Assembly (NCBI GenBank): GCA_039881145.1
Contig: JAYKKI010000067.1
Coordinates: forward strand, 2,241,001 to 2,305,000
DNA: 64,000 nt
Reading direction: 5' to 3'
Origin: Druceiella hillmani
Taxonomy: Eukaryota > Arthropoda > Insecta > Lepidoptera > Hepialidae
Part shown: positions 23,371-35,510 of the stretch, piece after piece
Numbering within the stretch: position 1 is the stretch's first letter
Layout: each line of letters opens with the position of its first letter
Position numbers and translations under genes: made by a program
The notes under the pieces: model-generated
Databases searched by the model: none
What the model was told of the DNA's origin: nothing
What the model saw: the letters and a program-made list of their open reading frames with translations, nothing else

Positions 23371-25043
23371 TACCCAGAAAAAAATATAATATTTCTAACA
23401 CTTTTGCTACAGTATAAAATGACACTTTTACTCCATTTTAAGCATAATTGTATGTCAATTTTTTGCTAGTTTTCTATGGTAAGTCAATCATCTGCCACAG
23501 CATCTTCCATTCCAAATGTATTTATTTGTATTATATATTATAAATTGTGACTTTATTATTAATTAAATACTTAAAATTAATACATTTCCAGCATATTACT
23601 AATTAAACTTTATTTAGATTGTTTTAGTGATTCACTATATTCATTTAAATTTAATTTACCTTTAATTTTAAAATTCATTTTAAATTTAATTTGATATTAG
23701 TTGATGATATATTTTAATTTATTTATTGTTTTAGGAACGCGTACGGAACAAAAGATATTCATAATTTTTTGCAACAAATTGGCAAATAACGCATTCTTAC
23801 TTTATTTTATTTTTTTAAAAACACTATCGTAAAGTCTAAACTTCTCGGCCAAATAATCTTGTGAAAGACAATTTTTATCTACGTAAAATTTCCCTGATGA
23901 TAAGCAAATATTATGAAAAGCATAAATCTTACTAAAACAGAATAAAATTAATTTTAAATATATCTTTTTGCCATAGTTTATCAATTTATGAATTAACCAT
24001 AACATACAGATATACATAGGTCGTCGTGAACTTTTTACAGGCCTTATGAACTCTACAACTTTTCTATAGAATCCATTCATATATCTTTTGCCGTTAAGGC
24101 AGCATTCGTAAGAAACGCATTCCGTCAACCGTTTTTTCGTTGTCTGGAATTCCCTTTTACTCTAGTCTGATGGTGGGAAGCAATAAATATCTAATTCATA
24201 GGAAAATATTTACTTCAATTTAGTACAAACCAAAAGATCAAACTTTAGCGTTCTAAGGGGTTGAGTTATGGGGGTGGCAATACAGCTGTGAAGCGCTTCG
24301 GGTAAAGCATGCATATCGGGTGATGCAATCGGAACTTGATTATGCACTACCGTATATCCAGACTGATCAGACATAGAGAAACCTATATGGATATGTAAAA
24401 CACATATTTCTGTTCTGGCATTATCAATTACGTTAATAAGAAATATTTTTTCGCAACAATTAAAAAAGAATGAAAAGAAAAAAATTAAATCTGTAACGGA
24501 CGAAGGAAAAACACAATCATGAAACTGGACAATAATAACAAAAAATATGCCAAAATCGCTTTATAAACAATATTTGGAATATTAATAAACAGCTAGGTTG
24601 CATATACTTTTTCGCGGTACCTTAGAGAAGGCAGGTGTTTTTTAATATAGCCATAAGGTTCTGTTGTTTTGATTTATTATTGAGCTCATACAGCACTACC
24701 CATACAATCTGCCACGTCTCGCTTTCGCTTCACAAACGCACACTAATTACTTCTGTTGAAACTTATGTTAATACGATTTTCCCGGGAAAACGAGTTAAGG
24801 CGTAAAATTTGAGCTGATAAACTAATTTTATAGAAAATCGTAACAAAACTGTTAATTTTAACTTTTTCTCTATTTAAGACGAGAGCAAAAAAATTATAAA
24901 ACACACCAGATTAGTCGTTATTACATAAGTACACGCAACCATGGGTACGCGCATACACGTAAATAATATTAAAATGAGACAGATTAATTTTCTATTCACT
25001 TTTCATATTACTGCCAATATACAGTAAAGAAAACTTCCTCGTA

Positions 25044-25045
<2 letters not shown>
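23371..25045. other. AT-rich stretch, no recognised gene
   Basis: TTTAAATTTAATTT-type runs make up 23560-23710. A 108-codon minus frame (23802-24128) is Lys/Tyr/Phe-rich and looks like chance. A GC-richer patch at 24250-24380 (AAGCGCTTCGGGTAAAGCAT) has no identifiable homology. Confidence 0.45.
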
Positions 25046-25047
<2 letters not shown>

Positions 25048-25109
<62 letters not shown>

Positions 25110-25124
25110 TATGTGTGTGTGTGC
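25048..25124. repeat. (AT)n then (GT)n microsatellite
   Basis: About 58 bases of AT run into GTTTATGTGTGTGTGTGCG. Confidence 0.98.
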
Positions 25125-27115
25125 GTATGCAAATACAAAAAAATACATATTTGAACCTGTATATTTTAGTCCACAAATTTTCTAAGTAACAACAAAAGAA
25201 TCCCCATTTAAATAGGTTCCACCTACAAATAATTCAAAATACAAAATTAATAATAAATAAAATATAAGTGGTTAAACATTAACAAGTTTTGGTAAATATA
25301 TACAGGAGGTAAATTAAAATCAAACATAATGAAAATTATTTCTAATTTCAGTGCAATAATGACTTTACTATTGGTGAAGATAATAAAATAAGATGGCCGA
25401 GAGCGAGTAAAGCCCCGATCAAAGGGTTGCGTCATCGTAAATCATACTAAGTATATATTTTACAAGTATACAAAAAACAACAGGAATCCAAAATTCAAAT
25501 AATTTGGTATGTCACATAATTTTCATATTTTTTCCGTTACTTGCAGTAGGAAACTGGTGGTAGGAAAATTCTAGGGTAGGACGATATTCTAAGTAAAAGG
25601 ATATTATATTCTAGAATCTCGTAATTGTAAGGTTATTTTCCTTCTAGGGAGATACCTAGGGATGTTTCGAATAGCAAAATAAAGTTCATGGCAAGCACCA
25701 GTCGAAAAAGTGAATTTTGTAATTTTTCATCAACTAATCGTTTATATTGTTAAGGAAAACATATTAATGTAAAACGAGGTGTGAGGATAAACTGTTTTGA
25801 GTTAAATTGAAAATGCAGTATTTTTGCAACACAACGCCATCTCCTAGTGTAAATTTAATCAGCTCTAAATTTTATTGTGCAACTTTATCTAGACAACGAC
25901 TTTAATTAATTAACAAAATTTTCATCAATAAATAAATGAAAATAATAGATTAAATACGCTGTAAGAAATATCTATCCAAATGAAATGATATAATTTAGAG
26001 ATGCGGTAAGCATTATGGGACTAATGATTGAAATGCAGTTTCAGACGTTGATTTTCGATGCGGGATGAACAACAATTTTCATAAAAAGATTATGGTATTT
26101 TATAAAAAATATTTGACGATTCGTCATTTATATATTAATTTTATAAGATACGTTTTAAGCGAATTTTTTTGTAGTTTAAACCACTGCCGTTTTGAAAATA
26201 TTGGACCAGGTTTATCTATCTACTAATTTCATCTAAGCTATTTTTGCATGTAATTTCATTTTTATCGAATAAGAAATGTAAATAGACGGAATACAAACAT
26301 TCGGTTAATGAAGGCAAAGTTGGATAAAATAATCCAACTTTGCCATCACTAACCGAACCTGGATTTGGTATCTGGTGACCAAGATCGATGAAGGTTCAGT
26401 GAAATCATTATAAAAGTCGTTACCTTCCCACTAAAAAAATGCTATTCGCGAATACGAATCTAACTTAACCTTCCACATACGAACTTGTATTTCGTTCCGA
26501 GTGCAGGTTTTCACATATTCCTCATGAAGAACGTGGACGCTGGTCTAGGGCAGTGCATAATCGATAGGAAATATATCGAATATTGCACACCCTTATGTCT
26601 GTGCTACGGATCAACTAAAGTATTTAATTAAATATCAATTTAGCCGATTTTGGAGAACGGACCTATATTATTTCATCGTAATAATATGACAATGTTATTA
26701 CATTTAATTTTTTGTACGACCTATTTTGAACATAACATTACTTTGCATTAAAATGTAAAAATAATTTTTAGTTCAATTTAACGTTAGGTATGTGACTGAT
26801 TTCAAAATCAAAATGTTGATTAATAAAGTATTTTTTAATTTTTTATTTAGAAACTCTTTAACCTGCTACTCACATTGGGCTATTACTATTCGATTGGTAT
26901 TCGTTTGAAATGTCGCGAATACGAGTACGAAGATAAATAACAATATTGGAACACCCCAGTACAAACCTGTCTACGAGGACTCAAAACTAAAAGTCCGATG
27001 CTATAAATTGCCGATAAAATAAATTAATGAATTATATCGACCACTAATGAAATTAGTTTGCTGGTCGCGTAGAGGAAAAAATTCAAATTAGATTACGATT
27101 GGCGGAAGAAGGCTG
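25125..27115. other. AT-rich stretch, no recognised gene
   Basis: The only structure I can support is the hairpin at 26300-26357. There is a weak cluster of GCGAATACGA words at 26450 and 26912. The open frames are short and A/T-driven. Confidence 0.45.
26300..26357. repeat. Nested hairpin, 8-bp outer and 13-bp inner stems
   Basis: The inner arm GGCAAAGTTGGAT (26313-26325) is the exact reverse complement of 26332-26344, with the loop AAAATA. The outer arm TTCGGTTA (26300-26307) pairs with TAACCGAA (26350-26357). The two stems are separated by unpaired 5-base bulges. Confidence 0.92.
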
Positions 27116-27131
27116 CTTTTAAATCAGCAAA

Positions 27132-27311
27132 ATGGCTACCGGAAGTGAGTTAAAATGCCGTCCTCGACGGGCGGTGGCATGTCCGGTGTACGCTAGGGAC
27201 TTGATTGCGGTAAACGATCCTAGTGAAGTGTTTATAACCAATTCAGCTCGCGGCTTTATTGAGCCAGTCTCAAGGGCTTCGTTCGCCGATCGGAAAATCG
27301 CTCATAATTGA
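27132..27311 (+). CDS. Small GC-rich open frame, 59 codons, unknown
   Basis: ATG at 27132 opens 59 codons ending TGA at 27309-27311. It reads MATGSELKCRPRRAVACPV, then YARDLIAVNDPSEVFITNSA, then RGFIEPVSRASFADRKIAHN. The stretch is CpG- and GC-rich in an otherwise AT-rich region, and a stop sits just upstream at 27120-27122. I recognise no family. An alternative reading is that the GGAA|GTGAGT at 27141-27150 is a splice donor, making this the edge of a first exon or promoter region rather than a small protein. Confidence 0.3.
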   Translation: MATGSELKCRPRRAVACPVYARDLIAVNDPSEVFITNSARGFIEPVSRASFADRKIAHN

Positions 27312-28735
27312 TAAAAATACCTCCCCATTCGAGGCCAATATATACTCCCTCAAACTTTGTTATGACCAATCTTAATATGAAAAAAACATTCTTTAAGTAA
27401 TTTATTATTTTGACAAGCTTTGTTCTTATATTCAGATCAATGTAAAATGATGAAATTGGGCAAATATTCGAGAAACTAGACGCGTTAAAAAATTAATGAT
27501 TTAAAAAGAAAAACACAAAACTGTAACTATAACTTTAACACGTGAAATATTTATTAAACGTTTATAAATTATGAATTCAATTTAAATAAACCAGTAACAT
27601 TTTTGAAAGAAAATACTTCAATTGCGATGCAGAAACTTCTAAATAAAAAGGTTTTACAAAACAGTATATCACCCAAAAACACGAATTAATTAATTTGATT
27701 AATGAGACCACACGAAAATTTCACGTAACTGTACACTATATAATAACAGTTTAATGAACCTCTAGCAGTTTACACGAATGCAAGTTATAACAATTTACAA
27801 CCTGCCGTGCGATATGATATTTTACTAATAAATTGTTGTTTATATTATTTTTCTATTTAGCAATTAAACGTCAAGAATATTTTAGTAGCCTATGATGACG
27901 GACGATCATTTGTACTTCATTAAAAATGTATTCTTTGTAAATTGAAAAATGTTATAAATAAAATTATGTTAATTATTAAGCACCGACTAAAAGCTTGCTC
28001 GAATTTTCATGTCTAATATATGCAAGTTAATGAATATATTTTTCCCATTAAATATCTTGCAATAAGTATCTTATAAATTCTGTATAAAAAAAACTTAAAC
28101 AACTCTCGTACAATAATATAATTGACTGACCTTTACACAAATAGGAACGTAATGTGATATTTTCAAGAACGAGCTTTCAATATAAATTTCACCAAAGTAC
28201 ATAGAAAGTCTATTGTGAAGTTGTGTTCAACTCACCAAATAATAAATAAATATAATAAAAAATTCACTTCCCTATTTTTGGCAGATATTTATTGAAAACC
28301 ATGCTTGAAAAAATATTTATTTCTTTATTTTCCAAATAGCTTAACACATTTTCCATGTTTTGGGATGTCGTAAGTTATAGTATATAAACAATAATTCTGA
28401 TCTATAAATAGCTGGAACCATTAACGTTTTAGATGTTTATATTATAAAGTCAACAGTCAATATCTAAAGTCCAAATAAATTATTATAGTGAAGAAATATC
28501 TCCGATAACATACAATAACCAAGACAGTGACCCAATCACCCCATCAGTGGACTGATTATGTTTGGCAAACCGCTTACAGTTTGGCAAAACTTCTCTCTCG
28601 CATCCCCAATCCAGTTATAGGTTTTCGAGAGGGTTTGGAGCGCAATGACGTAAAGGAATCAAGACAGGACAAACTTTTCACCCAATCTTTTCATAAAAAT
28701 AAATTTGAACTTCAGCTTCCAATTTGTTCCACAGT
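27312..28735. other. AT-rich stretch with one unassigned open frame
   Basis: The frame 28527-28739 (+, no ATG at its opening) reads HQWTDYVWQTAYSLAKLLS, then RIPNPVIGFREGLERND and onward, to a stop at 28737-28739. Composition is coding-like, but I know no match and see no good splice sites. The rest is A/T-rich without features. Confidence 0.35.
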
Positions 28736-28764
28736 TTGAAAGTTGTGTACATGGTTGACCAGCA

Positions 28765-29108
28765 TGCAGAGTAAAACATTTTATATGTAACGATATGCCT
28801 AAAGTGATCTCATAATTGGGATTAGGTCGAGTGAATTCAACAGTTTTTAAGAGGAAAGCAAAATATGTTTATTTAGATAAAAATATGTGCATTCACATAT
28901 GTAACAAATTGGCTAAAACGATCTCATAATTGGGAATAAATCGAGTGAATTCAACTGTTTTTAAGAGGAAAACAAAATATGTTTATTTAGACAAAAATAT
29001 GTACATTCACACGTGTAACGAATTGGCTAAAGCGATATCATATTTGGGAATAGGTCGAGTGAATCCAATTATTACTAAGAGGAAAGCAAAATATGTTCAT
29101 TTAGTCAA
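28765..29108. repeat. Tandem repeat, about 119 bp, nearly three copies
   Basis: The unit contains GATCTCATAATTGGGATTAG, GTCGAGTGAATTCAA, TTTTTAAGAGGAAAGCAAAA, TATGTTTATTTAGA and CATTCACATATGTAAC. Starts of the GAT(C/A)TCATA word are near 28806, 28919 and 29034. The third copy is incomplete and ends near 29108. Confidence 0.92.
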
Positions 29109-29405
29109 AAATTTAAAAAAAAACCGGCCAAATGCAAGGCCGGTTTGGGCCATCGAATATTCCGTAACTCGACTAATGTGAAGTTATAGTATCAACAATA
29201 TCTAAAAAAAAGTATGAAGGGCCATAACTCGTTTTGGGCCAGAAATTAAATATTATGTGTAAATTTCAAATAGTTATTTAGAAGTTAAAGGTCCGTGACA
29301 GACATATGGACGGACGGATAGACGAACAGACTGCGCTGCCACAGCAATAGAATGTCGAGCGGCCCGCCCTTCGGATACTGAACAGTAAGAAAAGAAGTAA
29401 GGTTA
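29109..29405 (+). repeat. Copy of the CCGGCC...GACGGACGGA dispersed insect repeat
   Basis: The copy starts AAAAAAAAACCGGCCAAATG. After about 140 bases it has GGGCCATAACTCGTTTT and then GACAGACATATGGACGGACG followed by GATAGACGAACAGAC. The order (poly-A, CCGGCC, body, GAC-rich tract) fits the dispersed non-coding element described at 20391. Within it, AAACCGGCC and GGCCGGTTT (29121-29146) form a 9-bp hairpin. I cannot name the element. Confidence 0.5.
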
Positions 29406-29791
29406 CGTTCGTCATACGTAACGATAATCGTTGCATTTTTAAGATTTAGTGACTCAAATAACTATATTATAGTAAGAATTGATTACAATTTTCTTATCAA
29501 TAGTTACTTAAATACTGCTGTTTATTAATTGCACATGTTTTGTTTGCACATAGCATTAAAAAAAAAATTTAAATAATTCCGAAATTCGCTTACGGAGTTT
29601 ACAAACTAAACAATAACGTCCCATTTTGGTTGTTTGCTTTTATACACTTAGAGGTATCCTCACCGACACTTATATAAATTAATCAATAGATGGCGTTGAA
29701 ATAGCGTCACATGTCGATGAAACGCCACGAAATTATCTCTGAGGATTTGATCAATCTACGCAAAAGAAGTTTGACTCCAAACATTCAACCA

Positions 29792-29864
<73 letters not shown>

Positions 29865-29869
29865 TATAA
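29792..29869. repeat. (AT)n microsatellite
   Basis: About 78 bases of AT with two ATAC interruptions. Confidence 0.98.
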
Positions 29870-30005
29870 TTTTATATGTAACGATGCTTAAGTTATTACT
29901 ACTTGAAAGATAAAGTCACAAATTATGTAAATTGATTAAAAATAACAATTTGTAACCCTCTTAATTTAACGACAGGGATATATCTCGCTCTCATTCACTT
30001 TATAA

Positions 30006-30430
30006 GATACATTCTCAACATACCGACAATTAATATGCGTCCTCAACATAGAGACATTAAATAAGTTACATACTGAACACACCGACATTAAATAATGTAC
30101 ATCCTCAACGTACCTACATTTAATAACATACATTCTCAACACACCAATGTTAAATAACATACATCTTCAACATATCGACGTTAAATAACATAACTCTTTA
30201 ACATACCGACTTTAAATTATATAAATCTTCAACATATCGACATTAAATTACATAAATCTTCAACATACCGACGTTAAATAACATAAATCTTCAACATACC
30301 GACGTTAAATAACATAAATCTTCAAAATAGCGACATTCAATTACATACATACTTGATATACCGACGTTTACTAACATACATCCTCTACGTACCAACGTTG
30401 AATAACATACATCCTCTACATACCGACTTC
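30006..30430. repeat. Minisatellite, about 14 units of 31 bp
   Basis: The unit is close to ACATCCTCAACATACCGAC then GTTAAATAACAT. Units are in register at 31 bases throughout. The central ones (about 30240-30310) are nearly identical and the outer ones more diverged, as expected when arrays turn over in the middle. Two stop-free minus-strand stretches (29966-30160) read CRYVEDVHYLM-type repeats, a by-product. Confidence 0.95.
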
Positions 30431-32335
30431 GTGATTTTAGTATTACGTAGCCAGTAATAGGCAATAACAATCTCCCATCTGAAATAATTAACTTGACTTA
30501 TAGATTCTCACACACTCGATGTGTCATTTGTCTCACTTCTTTTTAAAGGAAAACTTCACTAAAATTGAAAAAAAAAAATCTCGTTTTCAGCTTTCTTTTT
30601 TAAATATAAAAGTATTTTATATATTTTTATAGATTAAAATCATATTTTATAGAAAGAAATCATATTGTTTGAAGCTAATTATTGAACTTTAGACAACAAC
30701 ATCAAGCAAGCATTTTGTTCCCTTTTTAACCCCGCATGACGTACGCGTATTCAAAATGTTTAAATTTGAATTAAGCATATATTTATTTTTAAATGTTTAC
30801 TTACCTTTGATTGCAAGGATGCAAATTTTCATTAAACAATTCTATAACATTTTACTTCTAACAACTGCCCCGTATTATATCCAGGATTGAATCACAGATT
30901 GAAACATTTTAGCATAATTAGTAGAAAGATTGCATTTGAAAATTCGTCAAAAATAAACGTGAAGTGATAGAAAATGTATTTATTTACTAATATAATAAAT
31001 CCTCTATTTTTGAATGACAATTTATTGAAATAAACGCAACTTTATTTTCATTGTCTGTGCAAGTCGTGTAAAAAGAAGCTCTCACATTCTTAACTAACTT
31101 GTCGACGTTTCATCTATAAAATAATACTCAATTAGTAGAAGTGAAATAATAACATTTTAACGAGGAGTCGCGTTTTTCAAATAAACCTTCGCTTACATTT
31201 TATTAATCTATCTGAAACATAAATTTCTGTTCAAATAATCCCAATGCAAAGTTGTCCACGACGATAAATTTATAAAATATCATATCGTCTGCTAAAACTG
31301 AAACATCGGAGAATAATTGCTGAGGATGAAAAACAAGTATTGAAGCTCATAACGAGGTTAACCTTTCGTCGTAAATAAAGAGTCTGCCCTTGCTAAAGTC
31401 AAACCAAAAGCGTTATATTTTCTTTTAGATTTACATCAAGATCAAATACCCATTTACTGCCACAACAAAAGTCGTCACGAAGCAATAGGTTGAGTTTTGT
31501 AACAGATCATTTCTGATAACGTTGAAATTATAAATGCCGACTAGTTTATTACATCAAAGAAAAAACAATCCTTTTAATGCCTCACGCAGTATCGGCCACC
31601 CACTACGGAACCGATTATTAATAGCAGTCATACTGTTTCTACGAAACGTAATTTGTGTGACGTATTTTCATTTTCAATTAATTTACGAAATACATTAGCT
31701 GAACGGCCCCACGCACGAGCCTGAGAAGAGGCGCTCCATACTTATATTGTGATACTTTACGAAGCAGAGCTCGCATCTAATTAAGGGCTTTCGTTGATAT
31801 TGAGTTTTATAATCGGCTTTTATAACTTATCATCTGATGTTAATGGCTTTTACGGTGACGCTCTTTTTCGAGTATTCACAATAACTTCATTGCAAAAGCT
31901 TTCAAGAACAGATGATACATTATGGTATAAGCTATCAATAATATGCGATATTATCGGAGATACTTTGAAATGTAAATTAAGTCTATACGTATTTAATTAC
32001 TTTATGATGATATGTATTTAATTACTTTATGATGTCCCATATCTTTACAATGTTGGCGTTAGTTTTCGCATACCAATTTCAAATTTGCAAATGTTACTTT
32101 TTAATGGTAATGGTTGCAAATTTGTTGTAATTTTTAAATACAAACGTTAAATAGAGCTTTTTAACATGATGGTTTTATATGAAACGTTCGAACCGATGTT
32201 TATATGAAAATGTACCTAAATTATTGTTATAATGTAGATTTAAAATTCTTTTTCAAAAAAGGTATTCTTTTTTTAAGGTATTTTTTGCCAAAAAGTAAGG
32301 CATTCTTTTTCAGGCATTGACAATAATTACATTCA
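30431..32335. other. AT-rich stretch, no recognised gene
   Basis: A short direct duplication TATGATGATATGTATTTAATTACTT/TATGATG lies near 32000-32032. The open frame 31794-32021 (+) is unremarkable. A GC-richer patch at 31590-31760 has no identifiable family. Confidence 0.45.
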
Positions 32336-32338
32336 CAA

Positions 32339-32490
32339 TTAAATGAAACTACGTGATGTAGTATTATTTCTGCTTTCTTTAAGTTCTTTACCACGACTTA
32401 GGTTTCGTTGTATTACAACATCTTCAGATATTATCGTTGTATTACAACATCTTAGCAAAGATTGCTAATAGCCCACCTGAAGATCCAACT
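32339..32490. mobile_element. Dispersed element of the TAAATGAAACTACGTGATGT family, fold-back copy
   Basis: TTAAATGAAACTACGTGATG, then TAGTATTATTTCTGCTTTC, and CACGACTTAGGTTTCGTTGT plus ATTACAACATCTTCAG match the copies at 45171 and 48757. Here ATCGTTGTATTACAACATCTT is repeated, and the copy then continues into TTGCTAATAGCCCACCTGAA in inverted orientation, the reverse complement of the end of the 48757 copy (TTCAGGTGGGCTATTAGCAA). Confidence 0.8.
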
Positions 32491-33715
32491 CCTGATGATT
32501 TTTGCAAGTAATCTCGGTATATCGAATAATTTACAATGAGCTAGACTCGACTTATTTTTTTGTGTCAGTCGTTACATGTACCCTGTGACCCTCCAACAAA
32601 TTAAAAACCGCGTACGTGCAAGTCATCGGATATGGCACATAAAGATATTGAAGCATACATTAAATGTCGCGTGTGATGCAGTCTATTAAACAGACAAATT
32701 TGTATTAATATTTTTTTGTATTTATAAATTAAATTTATATGAAAAACGCGTGAAAAAATATATGAAATATTACACCAAATTGTGATGGTCATCTAATCTA
32801 CATGACAACCATAATTTTGTGTAATATTACAATTAAATTGTTTTGCCAAAAAACTACCTCCGGTAATTCTTTATGCGATGTGGACTTCGTCACTAATCGA
32901 TAATTTACAAAATCTTAAAGAGCGACAAGAATTTTCGGGGAATTTTGTCTTAAAAAATAGTGTTAAAAATAAATTACAGGTTTTTGAATCCTTATTTCAG
33001 TGAGTTTTCATTTAAAACCAAACTCGATTACCGGAAAAAAATTCTATTCACGACCTATCATATATCCTATCTAAATTGCTTCTCAAAAATTCAATTTTAA
33101 CTTTTCGTTCATAACCTCCATAACAGAATTTTCATAATTTTTTTTAATTCCTTTATTTGTAATTTTGGAGATAGAAGCCGACGAGCAATAGAAAAAAAAT
33201 TTACACATCTGAAAATTAACCGTGTTATAAAAGTCTAAATTTAGTATTTAGATTATTGGTCTTCAAAAAAATGGTAGTGATGGACGAACAAAAACAAATA
33301 TGTTTCCGTCAATAATCCATATTTCCAACAATGACACGAAATGTTAAAAATACCTACGCGATGATTTCATTAAAATCAACCCATTACTCTCAGAAAAAAC
33401 GAAACTGCATCTTTATTTAGTGGTATGATACAAACATAGATGTTTATGAAACGTCGACCACAAAAAGCTACTGCAATACAATCAAATATTTTTTTTCATC
33501 TTAATATATTGCAATCCCACTATCGAGATTAAAATCTGATTGTGCCAATATCAAATTAAAAGCACTGATGTCATATAAATATACAAGCAGTATATTTTTT
33601 AAGGTTAGATATTATTTTAAAGACCGAATATGACACGGTTCCAAAATGATGTAGATAATCTTTACATTTTTCCCCTATCTTTGAATTTATTTGATATATG
33701 TTGGTAGAAATATGC
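32491..33715. other. AT-rich stretch, no recognised gene
   Basis: Nothing beyond short A/T-driven open frames on both strands. Confidence 0.5.
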
Positions 33716-33719
33716 TTTC

Positions 33720-35510
33720 CCAATTGGATTCAATGTCAGTTTGCAGGAGATAATCTGAGGAATGGCCTGGATGGAATTTATTCGTCCAAAAGTCATTCGG
33801 AAGGAAGTTATTGAGAATAAAGAGTATTTTGTGAAATTCGTAGATGTCATATTGTGTTCAGTTCGGCAAGGATTAGCGTTACGAGGACATTGTGAAGATG
33901 AAGCTACAAATAATAAAGAAAATTTTAAAGAAAACTGTAAAAATTAAATGTAAATGTAAAATATTTTGAAAAATATACGACTTGTTGTAATCCTAAAGTC
34001 CAAAATGAAGTTAATAAAAATTGTAGCACAGCTCAATGTGCAAGAAATAGTCCGAGAAGTTAAAGGACGTGGATTCTTTACTTCGATTGCAGGCGAAGCG
34101 TGGTCTTATAAACAAGAACAGTTGTCAATAATTATTCAGTATGGGGGAGATTTAAACGTGGGAGAACATTTCCTTCGTTCCATCGTTTGTTCGATATCAT
34201 GAGATGCAAGTGCATACATTAAAGGAATGTAATATGAATAATATACCAATAATTTCCCAATTCTGTGACGGAGCAAAAGTAACCTTCAATTAAACCACGT
34301 CTTTACGTGATAATAAAAAAACATCGAGAAATTGTATACATGCATTGTTTGGCATACAGGTATGTACAACAAATATGTCCAGTTATATATTACAATTTCA
34401 TTTAGTGTATGTGTCTTTATTTTGTTTTTCAGGTTCGATCTAGTTTTCTATTTGTGCACAAATATTTCCACTGCTCTTCATTTATGAATACTATAGGAGC
34501 TCTTCATATGCATTTCACACGTCCACACCATTACCCATTACCCATCTCCAAAAAAATATGAAGTCTCATATTAATAAATCCTATGCTGAAATCAGAAGCA
34601 GGGCTTGTCAATTTGAAAATTGTAAACCAGTTTTGAGAATTATGCAACCATTAAAACTGTTTCAGAAAAGGATAAAAATCTAAATGTAAACAGGAACCTA
34701 GTCGAAGCAACTGGCTAGCCAGGCTGCATTTCAGAAGCCTTTTTTTTGGAGATCTATTGATTTTCAAATCACAATTATTGGGTTTAAATATATTAACTAA
34801 ATATTTTCAAACAAAAGAAAGTACTTTAGGCCAAATCATAGATGTAAAATATCATTCGAAGAGAGCAGAAATAATTTAAGAAGCATTTAGGATGAAATAG
34901 TTGTTTTTGTTAAAAATGTAACATACCACTTGAAACAATGCAGATTTCAAAAAGAACACTATAGCCAAAACCAAATAGGCTGAACGATTTCATAATTGAA
35001 GCGACTCTTCGTAATAGACATCCTTCGATTTTTCTTCCAATGTAAATTCAATGGAATATTCTGAAATTAATTATTATTTCCGAGCCATAGACAATGTTCT
35101 CAAAAATTTAAGAAAAATCATTAGTTGACTTTACATTAGTTCAATTTACAGAACCTTTTTGCAAACTATACATAAAATATGCTGAAGATTTTGCAAATAC
35201 TTACAAAGAGACAATGCACATTTATACTGATTTATTACAAACTGGAGTTTTCAGAAATACATTGAAAAAAGTGAAGAAAGGAATACAGAAAATTAAAAAT
35301 GAGAAATCGACAAGAACTTTTATCTTAATTATCGTTAAATACTCTAGGTGAATTCAGCAATACCAATCAGTTCAGATGATTGCGAACACAGCTTCTTAGC
35401 TACGTTTCACATAAAAAATTGTTTAAGTTTAAATCTAGCAACCATAAATGTTGACATGTATCAGCCGAAAAGTTTTAAATGAGTTTTGTGATAAAGATAA
35501 AAAATCAAAA
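33720..35510 (+). pseudogene. hAT-family transposase relic (ZMYM1-like), catalytic Asp lost
   Basis: Pieces in family order: FVKFVDVILCSVRQGLALRGH then CEDEATNNKENF (33825-33925), VQEIVREVKGRGFFTSIAGEA then EQLSIIIQYGG (34040-34155), RLYVIIKKHREIVYMHCLAYR (34293-34360), SFMNTIGALHMHFTRP (about 34480-34525), INYYFRAIDNVLKNL (about 35065-35110), KYAEDFANTYKETM (about 35175-35220) and the dimerisation-end phrase SAIPISSDDCEHSFLA (about 35350-35400; typical SxxxCERSFS). In the first catalytic motif the usual IADET reads IAGEA (34088-34099), so the Asp is Gly. There are many stops and frameshifts. hAT elements are cut-and-paste DNA transposons; this copy cannot make active protein. Confidence 0.85.

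Noticed and set aside
34433..34450. GGTTCGATC as a possible tRNA B box
   Set aside because: No A box, acceptor stem or cloverleaf could be found around it. No tRNA-like structure was seen elsewhere in the window.
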